From Prevotella sp. (GTDB lineage: Bacteria > Bacteroidota > Bacteroidia > Bacteroidales > Bacteroidaceae): DNA of 64,000 bases. Below the pieces are notes generated by a model. It made no database searches. It saw nothing but the letters and a program-made list of their open reading frames with translations, and had not been told where the DNA came from. The translations under genes were made by a program, and so were the position numbers. The stretch covers positions 62,001 through 126,000 of the forward strand of contig JAEEHW010000082.1 of assembly GCA_016281055.1 (NCBI GenBank), read 5' to 3'. Below are positions 15,637 to 24,541 of the stretch, in pieces (position 1 is the first letter of the stretch; each line of letters begins with the position of its first letter).

Positions 15637-16812
15637 ATGAAGAAAAAACTTCTTTTCCTTGCAAGCGCAATGGCAATGACAGCCTTTGTTGCATGCACCA
15701 ACGACAGTCAGCAGACTGCGTTGAAGTCGGGGCTGGACCCTGCGGCTTTTGACACTGTAATAGCCGGAAAGCCAGTGAAACTCTACACGTTGAAAAACGA
15801 CAACGGCATGGAGGTGTGCATCACCAACTATGGCGGTCGTGTGGTATCGCTTGTGGTGCCTGACAAGGACGGCAAGCCTACAGACGTTGTGCTCGGCTTT
15901 GACAACATTCAGCAGTATGCAGACACACTGAACTCACCGAGCGACTATGGTTCTTCAGTGGGTCGCTATGCCAACCGTATAGCAGGTGGCAAGTTCACAC
16001 TCAACGGCCAGGCATACCAGCTGAAGCAGAACGACGGTCCTAACTGCCTTCACGGCGGTGGCACCACAGGTTGGATGAACCAGGTGTATGACGCTGAGCA
16101 GATAGGTGATTCAATACTGAAACTCACCATCAAGGCTGCTGACGGCGAGAACGGTTTCCCTGGAAACGTGACTGCTACCACCACATATAAGGTGACGTCT
16201 GACAATACCCTCGACATGACATGGGAGGCAACGACAGACAAGGAGACCATCATAAACCAGACCAACCATAACTACTACAACCTCAATGGCGACTTGTCGC
16301 AGGTAGGTACGGATATGGTGCTGTATGTGAATGCTGACAACTTCACTCCGTCAGACAAGTTGTATATACCAACGGGCGAGATTAAACCAGTGGAAGGAAC
16401 CGCAATGGATTTCCGTACACCACATGCTTTCGGTGACTCAATCAACAGCACATTTGACCAGGTGCAGAATGCCGGTGGTTATGACCACAACTACTGCCTG
16501 AATACATTCAAGGACGGCAAGGGCGATGACACACAGGTGTGTGCATCACTGTATTCACCTAAGACAGGTATCTTCATGGAAATGTTCACCAACGAGCCAG
16601 GTGTGCAGGTTTATACCGCAAACTTCCAGGGCGTAGGCAAGGATAAGGATATCGTCCGCAAGGGTGGTCTGAAATACCCTAAGCACGTCAGCGTATGTCT
16701 TGAGAGCCAGAAATTCCCTGACTCACCAAACAAGAAAGACTGGGTGCAGCCGACACTGAAGCCGGGTGAGAAGTATTACAGTCACGCAGCATATAAATTT
16801 TCAATCAAATAA
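15637..16812 (+). CDS. galM: Aldose 1-epimerase (mutarotase), lipoprotein form
   Basis: The 391-residue product starts with a lipoprotein signal (lipobox FVAC near residues 17-20), so it is probably exported. GalM motifs are in order: NYGGRVVSLVVPDKDG, GRYANRIAGGKF, CLHGG (His near 139), the catalytic histidine in NQTNHNYYNL (near 211) and the catalytic glutamate in CLESQKFPDSP (near 355). It interconverts the anomers of a sugar. Its place directly before the SSS symporter and araD suggests it prepares L-arabinose or a related sugar for uptake in the periplasm. An inverted repeat rather than tight coupling separates it from the symporter. Confidence 0.9.
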   Translation: MKKKLLFLASAMAMTAFVACTNDSQQTALKSGLDPAAFDTVIAGKPVKLYTLKNDNGMEVCITNYGGRVVSLVVPDKDGKPTDVVLGFDNIQQYADTLNSPSDYGSSVGRYANRIAGGKFTLNGQAYQLKQNDGPNCLHGGGTTGWMNQVYDAEQIGDSILKLTIKAADGENGFPGNVTATTTYKVTSDNTLDMTWEATTDKETIINQTNHNYYNLNGDLSQVGTDMVLYVNADNFTPSDKLYIPTGEIKPVEGTAMDFRTPHAFGDSINSTFDQVQNAGGYDHNYCLNTFKDGKGDDTQVCASLYSPKTGIFMEMFTNEPGVQVYTANFQGVGKDKDIVRKGGLKYPKHVSVCLESQKFPDSPNKKDWVQPTLKPGEKYYSHAAYKFSIK

Positions 16813-16830
16813 ATAAATTAATCAGAAATC

Positions 16831-16922
16831 TGTAGTTAAGCAGTCTGTAGTTAAGACGAATGTGACAGCCTGTGAGCGCAAACGAAATGTCTTGACTTCT
16901 TGACTCCTTAACTCCTTAACTC
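16831..16922. repeat. Inverted repeat of TTAACTCC/GTTAAG words between galM and the symporter
   Basis: The left part holds two GTAGTTAAG words. The right part ends with tandem CCTTAACTCCTTAACTC. The words pair imperfectly across the gap. The same words build the repeat at 18893-18965 on the other side of the symporter gene. Confidence 0.6.
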
Positions 16923-16933
16923 TAAGATAAACA

Positions 16934-18871
16934 ATGAGTATTTTAGACGCACTTAAGAACAATGGTTTCACCACCATTGACTATCTTGTATTCATAGCAT
17001 ACATTGTAATCCTCGTAGGTCTGGGATTCTTCCTCAGCCGCAGCAAGAAGGGCGAGGAGAAATCATCTACCGACTACTTCCTTGCAGGTAACACCTTGAC
17101 ATGGTGGGCTGTGGGTGCATCGCTTATCGCTGCGAATATATCAGCAGAGCAGTTCATCGGAATGTCTGGTTCTGCCTTCAACTCAGGTATTGCCATGGCA
17201 GCATACGAACTTATGGCTGCTGCCACGTTGCTCGTAGTGGGTAAGTTCCTGTTGCCGCTGATGATTGAGAAAAAGGTGTTTACTATACCGCAGTTCCTGC
17301 GCGACCGCTACAATGACGGTGTAGGTCTGTCATTCTCAATTTTCTGGCTGTTCCTCTATGTGTTCATTAACCTTACCTCTGTAGCATGGCTCGGAGCACT
17401 TGCCATCAAGCAGATTCTCGGTCTGCCGGCATCAATGGGAACGCTCGCAGGTATGCAGGTTGACTTCACCCTGCTGACAATCATTCTGGTACTCTTCCTC
17501 ATCGCAGGTCTGTATTCTATATATGGTGGTCTTGCTTCTGTGGCATGGACCGACGTAATGCAGGTGACATTCCTCGTAGGCGGCGGTCTTATCACTGCGT
17601 ACGCAGCACTTGACGTTATCGGTTCAGAACTTAACATTGAGGGTGGTGCCTTCGGTGCCTTCGGAGAAATATTTAATTACTTCAAGGGAATAGAAGGGGA
17701 TAAACATTTCAATCTTGTGGTGACGCGTAATCCGGCCATTGAGAACATTACCGATGACCCATATTTCGATATTCCGGGTATCGTGGTTATCGTTGGTGCA
17801 CTGTGGCTTACCAACCTTGGTTACTGGGGCTTCAACCAGTACATCATCCAGAAAGGTCTGGCTGCCAAGTCTCTGTCAGAGGCTAAGAAGGGTATGATCT
17901 TCGCTGCATTCCTGAAGATTCTCATTCCGTTCATCGTCTGCATACCTGGCGTTTGCGCATACTACATCATGCACTCACCTGACTGTGAGGCACTGCGTGC
18001 AACATTGGCCGGTTCGATAGAGCGTTCTGATGATGCTTATCCATTCCTCATCCGCAACTTCACCCCTGTATTCGTGAAGGGTCTTTCATTCGCTGCACTT
18101 GCTGCCGCTGTTATTTCTTCACTGGCATCAATGTTCAACAGTACTTCAACCATCTTCACGATGGATATCTACAAGCACTACATTGACAAGAAGGCTTCAG
18201 AGCGTAAGCTCGTGAGTGTGGGTCGTATCACTTCTGTATGTGCACTGCTGATGGCTCTCATTGCCGTTTACCCAATCATGGGTGGTGCCGATCAGGCATT
18301 CCAGGTAATTCAGGAGTACTCAGGTTTCGTATATCCAGGTATTGTGGTTATCTTCGGTCTGGGTCTGCTTTGGAAGCGTGCCAGCGGTGCTGCCGCAGTC
18401 GTTGCAGCCATAGGCACATTCGCATTCTCTATCCTGTTCAAGTTCCTGTTGCCAGAGGTTCCATTCCTGCTCCGCATGGGATATGTGTTCATCTGTCTTG
18501 TTGTACTGTTCTTCGGTCTGTCATTCATGTCTAAGAAGACAAAGCCTGCAGAACTGGTGCCAGAGAAGACAAAGCGTACACTGTTCAAGTGGGCACACAT
18601 CTGCCTTGGCCTCGCCGTAGGTTCCTTCGTGCTCGGTATGCTGTGCTTCTTCAATGAAGACTGCCGTCTGTTGGGCTTCGAGGCATTCTTCTTCATGGCA
18701 GCTATGATGTTCTGCATCTATCTCTATCTGGTAAGCAATGCTAAGGACGAAGTCGAGGATGTGAAATCTATTGGCGTTGACATCGCCATCTTCAAGACTG
18801 ACCGCGCATTCAACATCGGTGCTGCTGGTGTCATCTTGATTCTCGTAATCCTTTACTGGGCACTGTGGTAA
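16934..18871 (+). CDS. Sodium/sugar symporter, SSS family
   Basis: The 645-residue membrane protein has about 13-15 hydrophobic segments spread over its whole length. It shows the sodium:solute symporter pattern: a DYFLAGNTLTWWAVGASLIAANISAEQFIG region (about 47-76), GLYSIYGGLASVAWTDV (about 194-210), and the SSLASMFNSTSTIFTMDIY stretch (about 395-413) that lines the sodium site. The C-terminal helix cluster is typical of SGLT-like members. Placement between galM and araD makes L-arabinose the likely substrate, carried into the cytoplasm with sodium. The two flanking intergenic repeats share the same words. The N-terminal residues (MSILDALKNNGFTTIDYL) agree with close homologues. Confidence 0.9.
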   Translation: MSILDALKNNGFTTIDYLVFIAYIVILVGLGFFLSRSKKGEEKSSTDYFLAGNTLTWWAVGASLIAANISAEQFIGMSGSAFNSGIAMAAYELMAAATLLVVGKFLLPLMIEKKVFTIPQFLRDRYNDGVGLSFSIFWLFLYVFINLTSVAWLGALAIKQILGLPASMGTLAGMQVDFTLLTIILVLFLIAGLYSIYGGLASVAWTDVMQVTFLVGGGLITAYAALDVIGSELNIEGGAFGAFGEIFNYFKGIEGDKHFNLVVTRNPAIENITDDPYFDIPGIVVIVGALWLTNLGYWGFNQYIIQKGLAAKSLSEAKKGMIFAAFLKILIPFIVCIPGVCAYYIMHSPDCEALRATLAGSIERSDDAYPFLIRNFTPVFVKGLSFAALAAAVISSLASMFNSTSTIFTMDIYKHYIDKKASERKLVSVGRITSVCALLMALIAVYPIMGGADQAFQVIQEYSGFVYPGIVVIFGLGLLWKRASGAAAVVAAIGTFAFSILFKFLLPEVPFLLRMGYVFICLVVLFFGLSFMSKKTKPAELVPEKTKRTLFKWAHICLGLAVGSFVLGMLCFFNEDCRLLGFEAFFFMAAMMFCIYLYLVSNAKDEVEDVKSIGVDIAIFKTDRAFNIGAAGVILILVILYWALW

Positions 18872-18892
18872 TTAATCTATAGTAATCATTAG

Positions 18893-18965
18893 TTAAGGAG
18901 TTAAGTAGTTAAGACATTATGCATAATCAGATGAATGCACTTGTCTTAACTCCTTAACTCCTTAA
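18893..18965. repeat. 24-bp inverted repeat between the symporter and araD
   Basis: Arms at 18893-18916 (TTAAGGAGTTAAG...) and 18942-18965 (...CTTAACTCCTTAA) pair with one mismatch. Tandem words GGAGTTAAG make up each arm. It shares TTAACTCCTTAACTCC with the element at 16831-16922. Confidence 0.75.
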
Positions 18966-18985
18966 ATTCTTAATTCCAAATAAAA

Positions 18986-19696
18986 ATGTTAGAAGAACTC
19001 AAACAGAAAGTATTCAAGGCCAACCTTGACCTTGTAAAGCAGGGACTTGTCATATTCACATGGGGCAATGTTTCTGGTATCGACCGTGAGAAAGGACTTG
19101 TAGTGATAAAGCCGTCGGGCGTAAGTTATGACGACATGAAAGCAGAAGACATGGTAGTCGTAGACCTCGAAACCGGCAAAGTCGTTGAGGGCGACCTCAA
19201 TCCATCGTCAGACACACCTACGCATCTGGTGCTCTACAAGGCGTTCCCCAATATTCAAGGTGTGGTACATACACATTCCACATACGCCACCGCCTTTGCA
19301 CAGGCAGGACAGGATATCCCGAACATCGGCACCACTCATGCAGACTATTTCTACAAGGCAATACCATGTACTCGCGACATGACCAAGGAAGAAGTGGAAG
19401 GTGCATACGAATTGGAAACTGGTAACGTGATAGTTGACGAGATACTCAACATCCGCAAGATCAACCCTGACCACACTCCAGCCGTTCTTGTGAAGAACCA
19501 CGGCCCATTCTCATGGGGCACGTCACCAGACAATGCCGTATATAACGCAAAGGTCATGGAGCAGTGTGCCAAGATGGCATTCATCAGTTTCTCTGTAAAT
19601 CCATTGACTACGATGAATCCACTGCTCATCGAAAAACACTACAATCGCAAACATGGTCCTAATGCCTACTACGGACAGAAGGGGCAGAAACACTAA
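18986..19696 (+). CDS. araD: L-ribulose-5-phosphate 4-epimerase
   Basis: The 236-residue class II aldolase-fold enzyme has zinc ligands in [12 protein letters not shown] (two histidines near residues 94 and 96) and KNHGPFSWG (histidine near 172). The N-terminal [22 protein letters not shown] phosphate-site region is intact. It converts L-ribulose 5-phosphate to D-xylulose 5-phosphate, the last step that feeds arabinose into the pentose phosphate pathway. It ends at 19696, followed by a terminator-like hairpin, so araA downstream is probably transcribed from its own promoter. Confidence 0.95.
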   Translation: MLEELKQKVFKANLDLVKQGLVIFTWGNVSGIDREKGLVVIKPSGVSYDDMKAEDMVVVDLETGKVVEGDLNPSSDTPTHLVLYKAFPNIQGVVHTHSTYATAFAQAGQDIPNIGTTHADYFYKAIPCTRDMTKEEVEGAYELETGNVIVDEILNIRKINPDHTPAVLVKNHGPFSWGTSPDNAVYNAKVMEQCAKMAFISFSVNPLTTMNPLLIEKHYNRKHGPNAYYGQKGQKH

Positions 19697-19713
19697 ATAT
19701 ATAGTACGAAAAG

Positions 19714-19774
19714 AATTGCCATAATAATCTATAGTTTCTCTTGTATATTGAAATTACAGACTATTATGGCAATT
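19714..19774 (+). terminator. Terminator-like hairpin after araD
   Basis: A 17-bp stem with one mismatch (arm AATTGCCATAATAATCT, 19714-19730; partner 19758-19774) is followed by a T-rich stretch (ATTTCTTTTTCTTT). Confidence 0.7.
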
Positions 19775-19832
19775 TGATTTCTTTTTCTTTAGATATTTTA
19801 GAATTATGGTTGTTTAATTAATTATGGTATAA

Positions 19833-20288
19833 ATGATATTTGAAGATTCTTTCGTAATAGTGTGTAACGGTGACCCCTTTTATCTCTCTATAGAATATAG
19901 TTATATAATCATAACAATGTTTTTGCCAATATTTGTAGAATTGCTGGTTTTGTTGGCATTACGCGAATATCGCCTAAAAATTCTACTTACATGTTTAGGT
20001 GCAAATTTATTGACAAGGCCTATAGTATTTACATTTCTTTATGCAGATTACGAAATCACTGATTATTTGGAACACTCATTATTTTGGTTTTTCTGGGGTT
20101 CCTTGTTTGTTTTTTCAGGAGAGGCATTAAAAATCTCAATAGACACAGCCTGTTATCGGTGTATTGGAAGAGATAAACGCCACGCCGTAACTTATAGCGT
20201 ATTATGTAATCTCGCTAGTTTTTCATTTGTTATACTTGCTCTTTGTTTCTATGTTATGCAAACAGCATCAAAACCCAGATTCTTATAA
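19833..20288 (+). CDS. Unknown four-helix membrane protein inside the arabinose locus
   Basis: The 151-residue product has four hydrophobic segments (about 25-45, 48-67, 80-100, 120-143). Polar motifs GANLLTRP and SGEALK lie between the helices, a layout seen in several small integral-membrane families, but I recognise none with confidence. The start at 19833 is the first in-frame ATG; the N-terminus before segment 1 is short. The local DNA is clearly more A/T-rich than the flanking ara genes, and the gene sits between the araD terminator and the araA promoter. It may be a recent insertion unrelated to arabinose use. Confidence 0.6.
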   Translation: MIFEDSFVIVCNGDPFYLSIEYSYIIITMFLPIFVELLVLLALREYRLKILLTCLGANLLTRPIVFTFLYADYEITDYLEHSLFWFFWGSLFVFSGEALKISIDTACYRCIGRDKRHAVTYSVLCNLASFSFVILALCFYVMQTASKPRFL

Positions 20289-20296
20289 ATACATAT

Positions 20297-20452
20297 ATGA
20301 GACTATTAGATGTTATAACCCCTGTTTTAGAAGACATATCAGGGAGTGATGATGGAGCTGCCGTTATACTAATACCCGCCGCAATCGTTGCCATTATATT
20401 TTGTGTCGTAAAGATTATAGAAATACGTGGAGGGAAATCTGACACTTTATAA
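20297..20452 (+). CDS. Unknown 51-residue single-pass membrane peptide
   Basis: I choose ATG 20297, eight bases after the preceding gene. Upstream in-frame starts would overlap that gene. The peptide has an acidic N-terminus (LEDISGSDDG), one hydrophobic helix (AAVILIPAAIVAIIFCVV) and a basic tail. It is probably co-transcribed with the four-helix protein and may be its partner. No family was recognised. It is too short to be certain that it is translated. Confidence 0.45.
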   Translation: MRLLDVITPVLEDISGSDDGAAVILIPAAIVAIIFCVVKIIEIRGGKSDTL

Positions 20453-20505
20453 TCTACGTTATTATAAAGCATTATTAATGTTTATTCATAAAAATATTAA
20501 ACGGA

Positions 20506-20537
20506 TTTGGTAGTTTGAATAAAAAATCGTAACTTTG
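20506..20537 (+). promoter_or_regulatory. Promoter of araA and the FGGY kinase
   Basis: TTTG at 20506-20509, a 20-bp spacer and TAACTTTG at 20530-20537, 55 bp before the araA ATG. Confidence 0.7.
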
Positions 20538-20592
20538 TATTTCGTAAAGCATAAACGAACTAAACAATTACATTAAATATTTTTTATATACT

Positions 20593-22134
20593 ATGATTAA
20601 AGCTTTTGACAATTTGGAAGTATGGTGGGTGACTGGTGCACAGTTGCTCTACGGAGGTGACGCAGTGGTTGCTGTTGACGGTCACTCTAAGGAAATGGTG
20701 GATGGACTGAACAACAGCGGAATAATCCCCATAAAGGTAGTTTATAAGGGCACAGCCAACAGCTCTAAGGAAGTAGAGGACGTGATGAAGGCTGCCAACA
20801 ATGACGACAAGTGTGTGGGCATCATCACATGGATGCACACATTTTCGCCGGCTAAGATGTGGATAAAGGGCCTGCAGGCTTTGCAGAAGCCATTGCTGCA
20901 TTTCCATACACAGTATAATGCAGAGATTCCATGGGACACCATGGATATGGACTTCATGAACCTCAACCAGTCTGCTCACGGCGATATCGAGTTCGGACAC
21001 ATCTGCACCCGTATGCGTGTGCAGCGTAAGGTGGTTTGTGGCTATTGGAAGAGCGAGGACGTTCAGAAGAAGATTGCCGTTTGGGCACGCGTGGCAGCCG
21101 GTGTTGCCGATGCAAAGAACGTTCGCTGCCTGATGTTCGGTATGAACATGAACAACGTAGCAGTAACCGACGGTGACCGCGTTGAGTTTGAACAGCGCAT
21201 GGGATATCATGTGGATTACTATCCAGTCAGCTCGCTGATGGAATACTTCAAAAAGGTGACAGACGCTGAGGTTGACGAACTTGTAAAAGAATACAAGGAG
21301 CAATATACCATCAAGATAGACGAGAGTGGTATTGATGTATACTGGGAGAAGGTGAAGAATGCCGCCAAGGCAGAGATAGCACTGCGCCGTGTGCTTAAGG
21401 ACGAGGGTGCGACAGCTTTCACAACCAACTTCGACGACCTTGGTGATGCTGACATCAACGATCCTAATTTCGTAGGTTTCGACCAGATTCCAGGTCTTGC
21501 CTCACAGCGCTTGATGGCTGAAGGCTATGGCTTCGGTGCAGAGGGTGACTGGAAGACAGCATGTCTCTATCGCACACTCTGGGTAATCCAGCAGGGAATG
21601 CCGACTGGTTGTTCGTTCCTTGAGGATTATACTCTCAACTTCGCCGGCGACCGCTCATCATGTCTGCAGAGCCACATGCTTGAGGTTTGTCCGCTCATCG
21701 CAGTTGACAAACCGACATTGGAGGTTCATTTCCTCGGTATCGGCATACGCAAACAGCAGACTGCACGTCTTGTGTTCACGTCAAAGGTTGGTCGCGGCAT
21801 CAAGGCTACAGTCGTTGACTTGGGCAACCGTTTCCGCCTGATTTCTCAGGAGGTAGAGTGCATTGAGCCAAAACCAATGCCAAACCTGCCAGTGGCTTCA
21901 GCCCTTTGGGTTCCACAGCCAACATTTGAAATCGGTGCAGGTGCATGGATTCTTGCCGGTGGCACTCACCACAGTGCATTCTCTTACGACATCACAGAGG
22001 AATACTGGGATGATTTCGCAGAGATGCTCGGCATAGAGTATGTGAAGATAAACAAGCAGACAAACATTGCTGACTTCAAGCAGACACTCCGCAACAACGA
22101 AGTGTACTATATGTTGAACAAGGCACTGAAATAA
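20593..22134 (+). CDS. araA: L-arabinose isomerase
   Basis: The 513-residue product is full length and collinear with AraA. Active-site acids and histidines appear in GFGAEGDWKTA (Glu), GCSFLEDYTLNF (Glu), SHMLEVCP (His) and GGTHHSAFSY (His), the manganese and substrate ligands of the family. It converts L-arabinose to L-ribulose in the cytoplasm. It has its own promoter and is followed after six bases by the FGGY kinase gene, so the two first steps of arabinose use are translated together. Confidence 0.97.
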   Translation: MIKAFDNLEVWWVTGAQLLYGGDAVVAVDGHSKEMVDGLNNSGIIPIKVVYKGTANSSKEVEDVMKAANNDDKCVGIITWMHTFSPAKMWIKGLQALQKPLLHFHTQYNAEIPWDTMDMDFMNLNQSAHGDIEFGHICTRMRVQRKVVCGYWKSEDVQKKIAVWARVAAGVADAKNVRCLMFGMNMNNVAVTDGDRVEFEQRMGYHVDYYPVSSLMEYFKKVTDAEVDELVKEYKEQYTIKIDESGIDVYWEKVKNAAKAEIALRRVLKDEGATAFTTNFDDLGDADINDPNFVGFDQIPGLASQRLMAEGYGFGAEGDWKTACLYRTLWVIQQGMPTGCSFLEDYTLNFAGDRSSCLQSHMLEVCPLIAVDKPTLEVHFLGIGIRKQQTARLVFTSKVGRGIKATVVDLGNRFRLISQEVECIEPKPMPNLPVASALWVPQPTFEIGAGAWILAGGTHHSAFSYDITEEYWDDFAEMLGIEYVKINKQTNIADFKQTLRNNEVYYMLNKALK

Positions 22135-22140
22135 GACAGT

Positions 22141-23730
22141 ATGAGCGCAAAAGAAACAATACAAGCAGGTAAAGCCATTCTCGGTATCGAGTTTGGCTCT
22201 ACCCGTATTAAGGCTGTCCTCATTGATGAGGACAACAAGCCTATCGCCCAAGGCTCACACGAATGGGAGAACCAACTTGTTGACGGACTGTGGACATACA
22301 GTATAGAGGCTATATGGTATGGTCTTCAGGATTGCTATGCCGAACTGCGCAAGGATGTGACAAAACAGTATGACTGTGAGATAGAGAATCTCGCTGCCAT
22401 AGGTTTCTCTGCCATGATGCACGGTTACATGGCTTTCAACGAGCAGCAGCAGATACTTGTGCCATTCCGCACATGGCGCAACACCAACACTGGCAAGGCT
22501 GCGGCAGAACTCTCGCAGTTGTTTAACTATAACATTCCACTGCGCTGGAGTATCAGCCACCTTTATGAGGCTATACTCGACAACGAGGAGCACGTAAAGG
22601 ATATCAAATACCTTACCACTTTGGCTGGTTACGTACACTGGCAGGTGACAGGACAGTTCGTATTGGGTGTTGGTGATGCCTCTGGTATGATTCCAGTTGA
22701 TCCAGCCACCAAGACATACGATGCGGAGATGGTTAAGAAATTCGATGACCTCATCGCTCCGAAAGGATTCTCTTGGAAACTCCTTGATATTCTGCCGAAG
22801 TCATTGAATGCAGGTGAGAATGCAGGATTCCTTTCTCCAGAAGGAGCCAAGAAACTTGACGTGTCAGGCCATCTGAAACCTGGTTGCCCTGTATGTCCTC
22901 CAGAAGGTGATGCAGGAACAGGTATGGTAGCGACAAACGCAGTGAAGCAACGTACAGGTAACGTAAGTGCCGGCACATCTTCATTCTCGATGATTGTCTT
23001 GGAGAAGCCTCTGAGCAAGCCTTACGAAATGATTGACATGGTGACGACCCCCGATGGTTCGTTGGTTGCCATGGTTCACTGCAACAACTGCACCAGCGAC
23101 ATTAATGCTTGGGTAGGGCTATTCAAGGAATACCAGCAGTTGCTCGGCGTGCCAGTGGATATGAACGAGTTGTATGGCAAACTCTTCAACAAGGCTCTTG
23201 AAGGTGATGCTGACTGTGGTGGCCTGATGGCATACAACTATGTCAGCGGTGAGCCGGTGACAGGTCTTGCCGAAGGTCGCCCGATGTTTGTACGTTCAGC
23301 CAATGATAAGTTCAACCTTGCCAATTTCATGCGTGCCCATCTTTATGGTGCTATTGGCGTGCTGAAGATAGGTAACGACATTTTGTTCAAGGATGAAATG
23401 ATACGTGTTGATCGCATCACTGGTCATGGCGGATATTTCAAGACCGCCGGTGTAGGTCAGCGTATGCTTGCCGCTGCACTTAATTCGCCAATCTCTGTCA
23501 TGGAGACAGCAGGTGAAGGTGGTGCATGGGGAATAGCTTTGTTGGCAGCCTATTTGATCAAGAATAATGGCAAGAACCTCGCAGACTATCTTGAAGATGT
23601 CGTCTTTGCAGGCAACACAGGTGTGTCTGTTGCTCCTACAGCAGAAGATGTAGCAGGCTTTGAGAGGTATATAGAGAATTATAAACAGTGTCTGCCTATT
23701 GAGCAGTCTGCTGTAGAAAACAAGAAATAG
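22141..23730 (+). CDS. FGGY-family carbohydrate kinase, probable L-ribulokinase
   Basis: The 529-residue product opens with the ATP-binding loop LGIEFGSTRIKAVLIDED (about 14-31). It has CPPEGDAGTGMVATNAV and NVSAGTSSFSMIV in the centre and the second phosphate motif GHGGYFKTAGVGQRM near residues 430-445. It phosphorylates a ketopentose. Bacteroidetes homologues are often annotated xylulokinase, but its place six bases after araA, with araD upstream, makes L-ribulose the likely substrate. It fills the AraB role, which otherwise has no candidate here. A strong terminator follows. Confidence 0.85.
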   Translation: MSAKETIQAGKAILGIEFGSTRIKAVLIDEDNKPIAQGSHEWENQLVDGLWTYSIEAIWYGLQDCYAELRKDVTKQYDCEIENLAAIGFSAMMHGYMAFNEQQQILVPFRTWRNTNTGKAAAELSQLFNYNIPLRWSISHLYEAILDNEEHVKDIKYLTTLAGYVHWQVTGQFVLGVGDASGMIPVDPATKTYDAEMVKKFDDLIAPKGFSWKLLDILPKSLNAGENAGFLSPEGAKKLDVSGHLKPGCPVCPPEGDAGTGMVATNAVKQRTGNVSAGTSSFSMIVLEKPLSKPYEMIDMVTTPDGSLVAMVHCNNCTSDINAWVGLFKEYQQLLGVPVDMNELYGKLFNKALEGDADCGGLMAYNYVSGEPVTGLAEGRPMFVRSANDKFNLANFMRAHLYGAIGVLKIGNDILFKDEMIRVDRITGHGGYFKTAGVGQRMLAAALNSPISVMETAGEGGAWGIALLAAYLIKNNGKNLADYLEDVVFAGNTGVSVAPTAEDVAGFERYIENYKQCLPIEQSAVENKK

Positions 23731-23740
23731 TATATGCCAC

Positions 23741-23794
23741 AAATAAAAAATCCCGAAGCGTTGATTTCGTAACGTTTCGGGATTTTTTTATTTG
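23741..23794. terminator. Bidirectional terminator after the FGGY kinase
   Basis: Stem with arms AAAAAATCCCGAA and TTCGGGATTTTTT, extended by a further CG..CG block and flanking A/T runs. It sits between convergent stops at 23730 and 23805. Confidence 0.85.
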
Positions 23795-23804
23795 AGAGTT
23801 CGTT

Positions 23805-24515
23805 TTATCGTATTGTTACCATGGTGGCTCCAAAGCCATACTGTTGAAACGAAGCATCCTGCCACTGACAATGACTATAGTCGCGACGCAGTTCTGAGAG
23901 TATGGCGCGACGCAGTACGCCATCACCATTGCCGTGTATGAATACTATGTGGCGTCCTTTGTCTTTCAAATGTTCTTTCATAGTGCGGCGGAATACGTCA
24001 AGTTGGTATTCCTTTATGTCTGTAGCATTCATGCCTGCCGTTGTGTCGAGTAGTTCCGTGGCATGCAGGTCTATCTCCAAGATACCATCAGCAGTGTCCT
24101 GCTTGATATGTTTCTTGGTTTCTGTCACCTTGATATTGCTGTCTTTAAGTCGTTCACGCAGTGATTTTGCACTTTCCAATTCCTCTATGCGTAATTGAAG
24201 TCTCTTTACAGTGCGTTCCAGATGAGCGATGCGCTCCTCTATGTTGATATACGCAGTATGAGGCGTTGGCACATTGTTGGCTTGCTTGTATTCAGAGTCT
24301 TCAGCCTGTTCCGCTACTTTACTGCCTGCATTGCTGTTATTCAGTTTACGTTCGGCAGAATCTACGAGAACCACTTCCTGTTCGCGTACTGGTACTTCAA
24401 AACCATCTTCATCCTCGACCAATACTATGTTTCCTTTTTGGAAACCGCTAATCCTGCCGCCTCCCACATCGTTAAGGAAGCGCACCTTGTCTCCTATATT
24501 AAGAATTTGATTCAT
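23805..24515 (-). CDS. Smr-domain protein (short DUF2027-type)
   Basis: The 236-residue product has an N-terminal SH3-like part (GDKVRFLNDVGGGRISGFQKG, about 7-27) and a central coiled coil (about 90-125, ERIAHLERTVKRLQLRIEEL). The C-terminal Smr domain (about 145-236) has the signature IDLHATEL and IVFIHGNGDGVLR. Smr domains nick or bind branched nucleic acids; in MutS2 and related proteins they act in recombination control or ribosome rescue. Typical Bacteroidetes relatives I know of carry an additional middle DUF2027 domain and are longer. Here the coiled coil occupies that position. It starts 26 bases after the pyrK stop on the same strand. Confidence 0.8.
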   Translation of the reverse strand: MNQILNIGDKVRFLNDVGGGRISGFQKGNIVLVEDEDGFEVPVREQEVVLVDSAERKLNNSNAGSKVAEQAEDSEYKQANNVPTPHTAYINIEERIAHLERTVKRLQLRIEELESAKSLRERLKDSNIKVTETKKHIKQDTADGILEIDLHATELLDTTAGMNATDIKEYQLDVFRRTMKEHLKDKGRHIVFIHGNGDGVLRRAILSELRRDYSHCQWQDASFQQYGFGATMVTIR

Positions 24516-24541
24516 CTCCTTTATTGTCTATTGTATATTGA

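Noticed and set aside
20584-21303. 239-residue reading frame antisense to araA
   Set aside because: Shadow of a clear enzyme gene; His/Cys/Val-rich product without family features.
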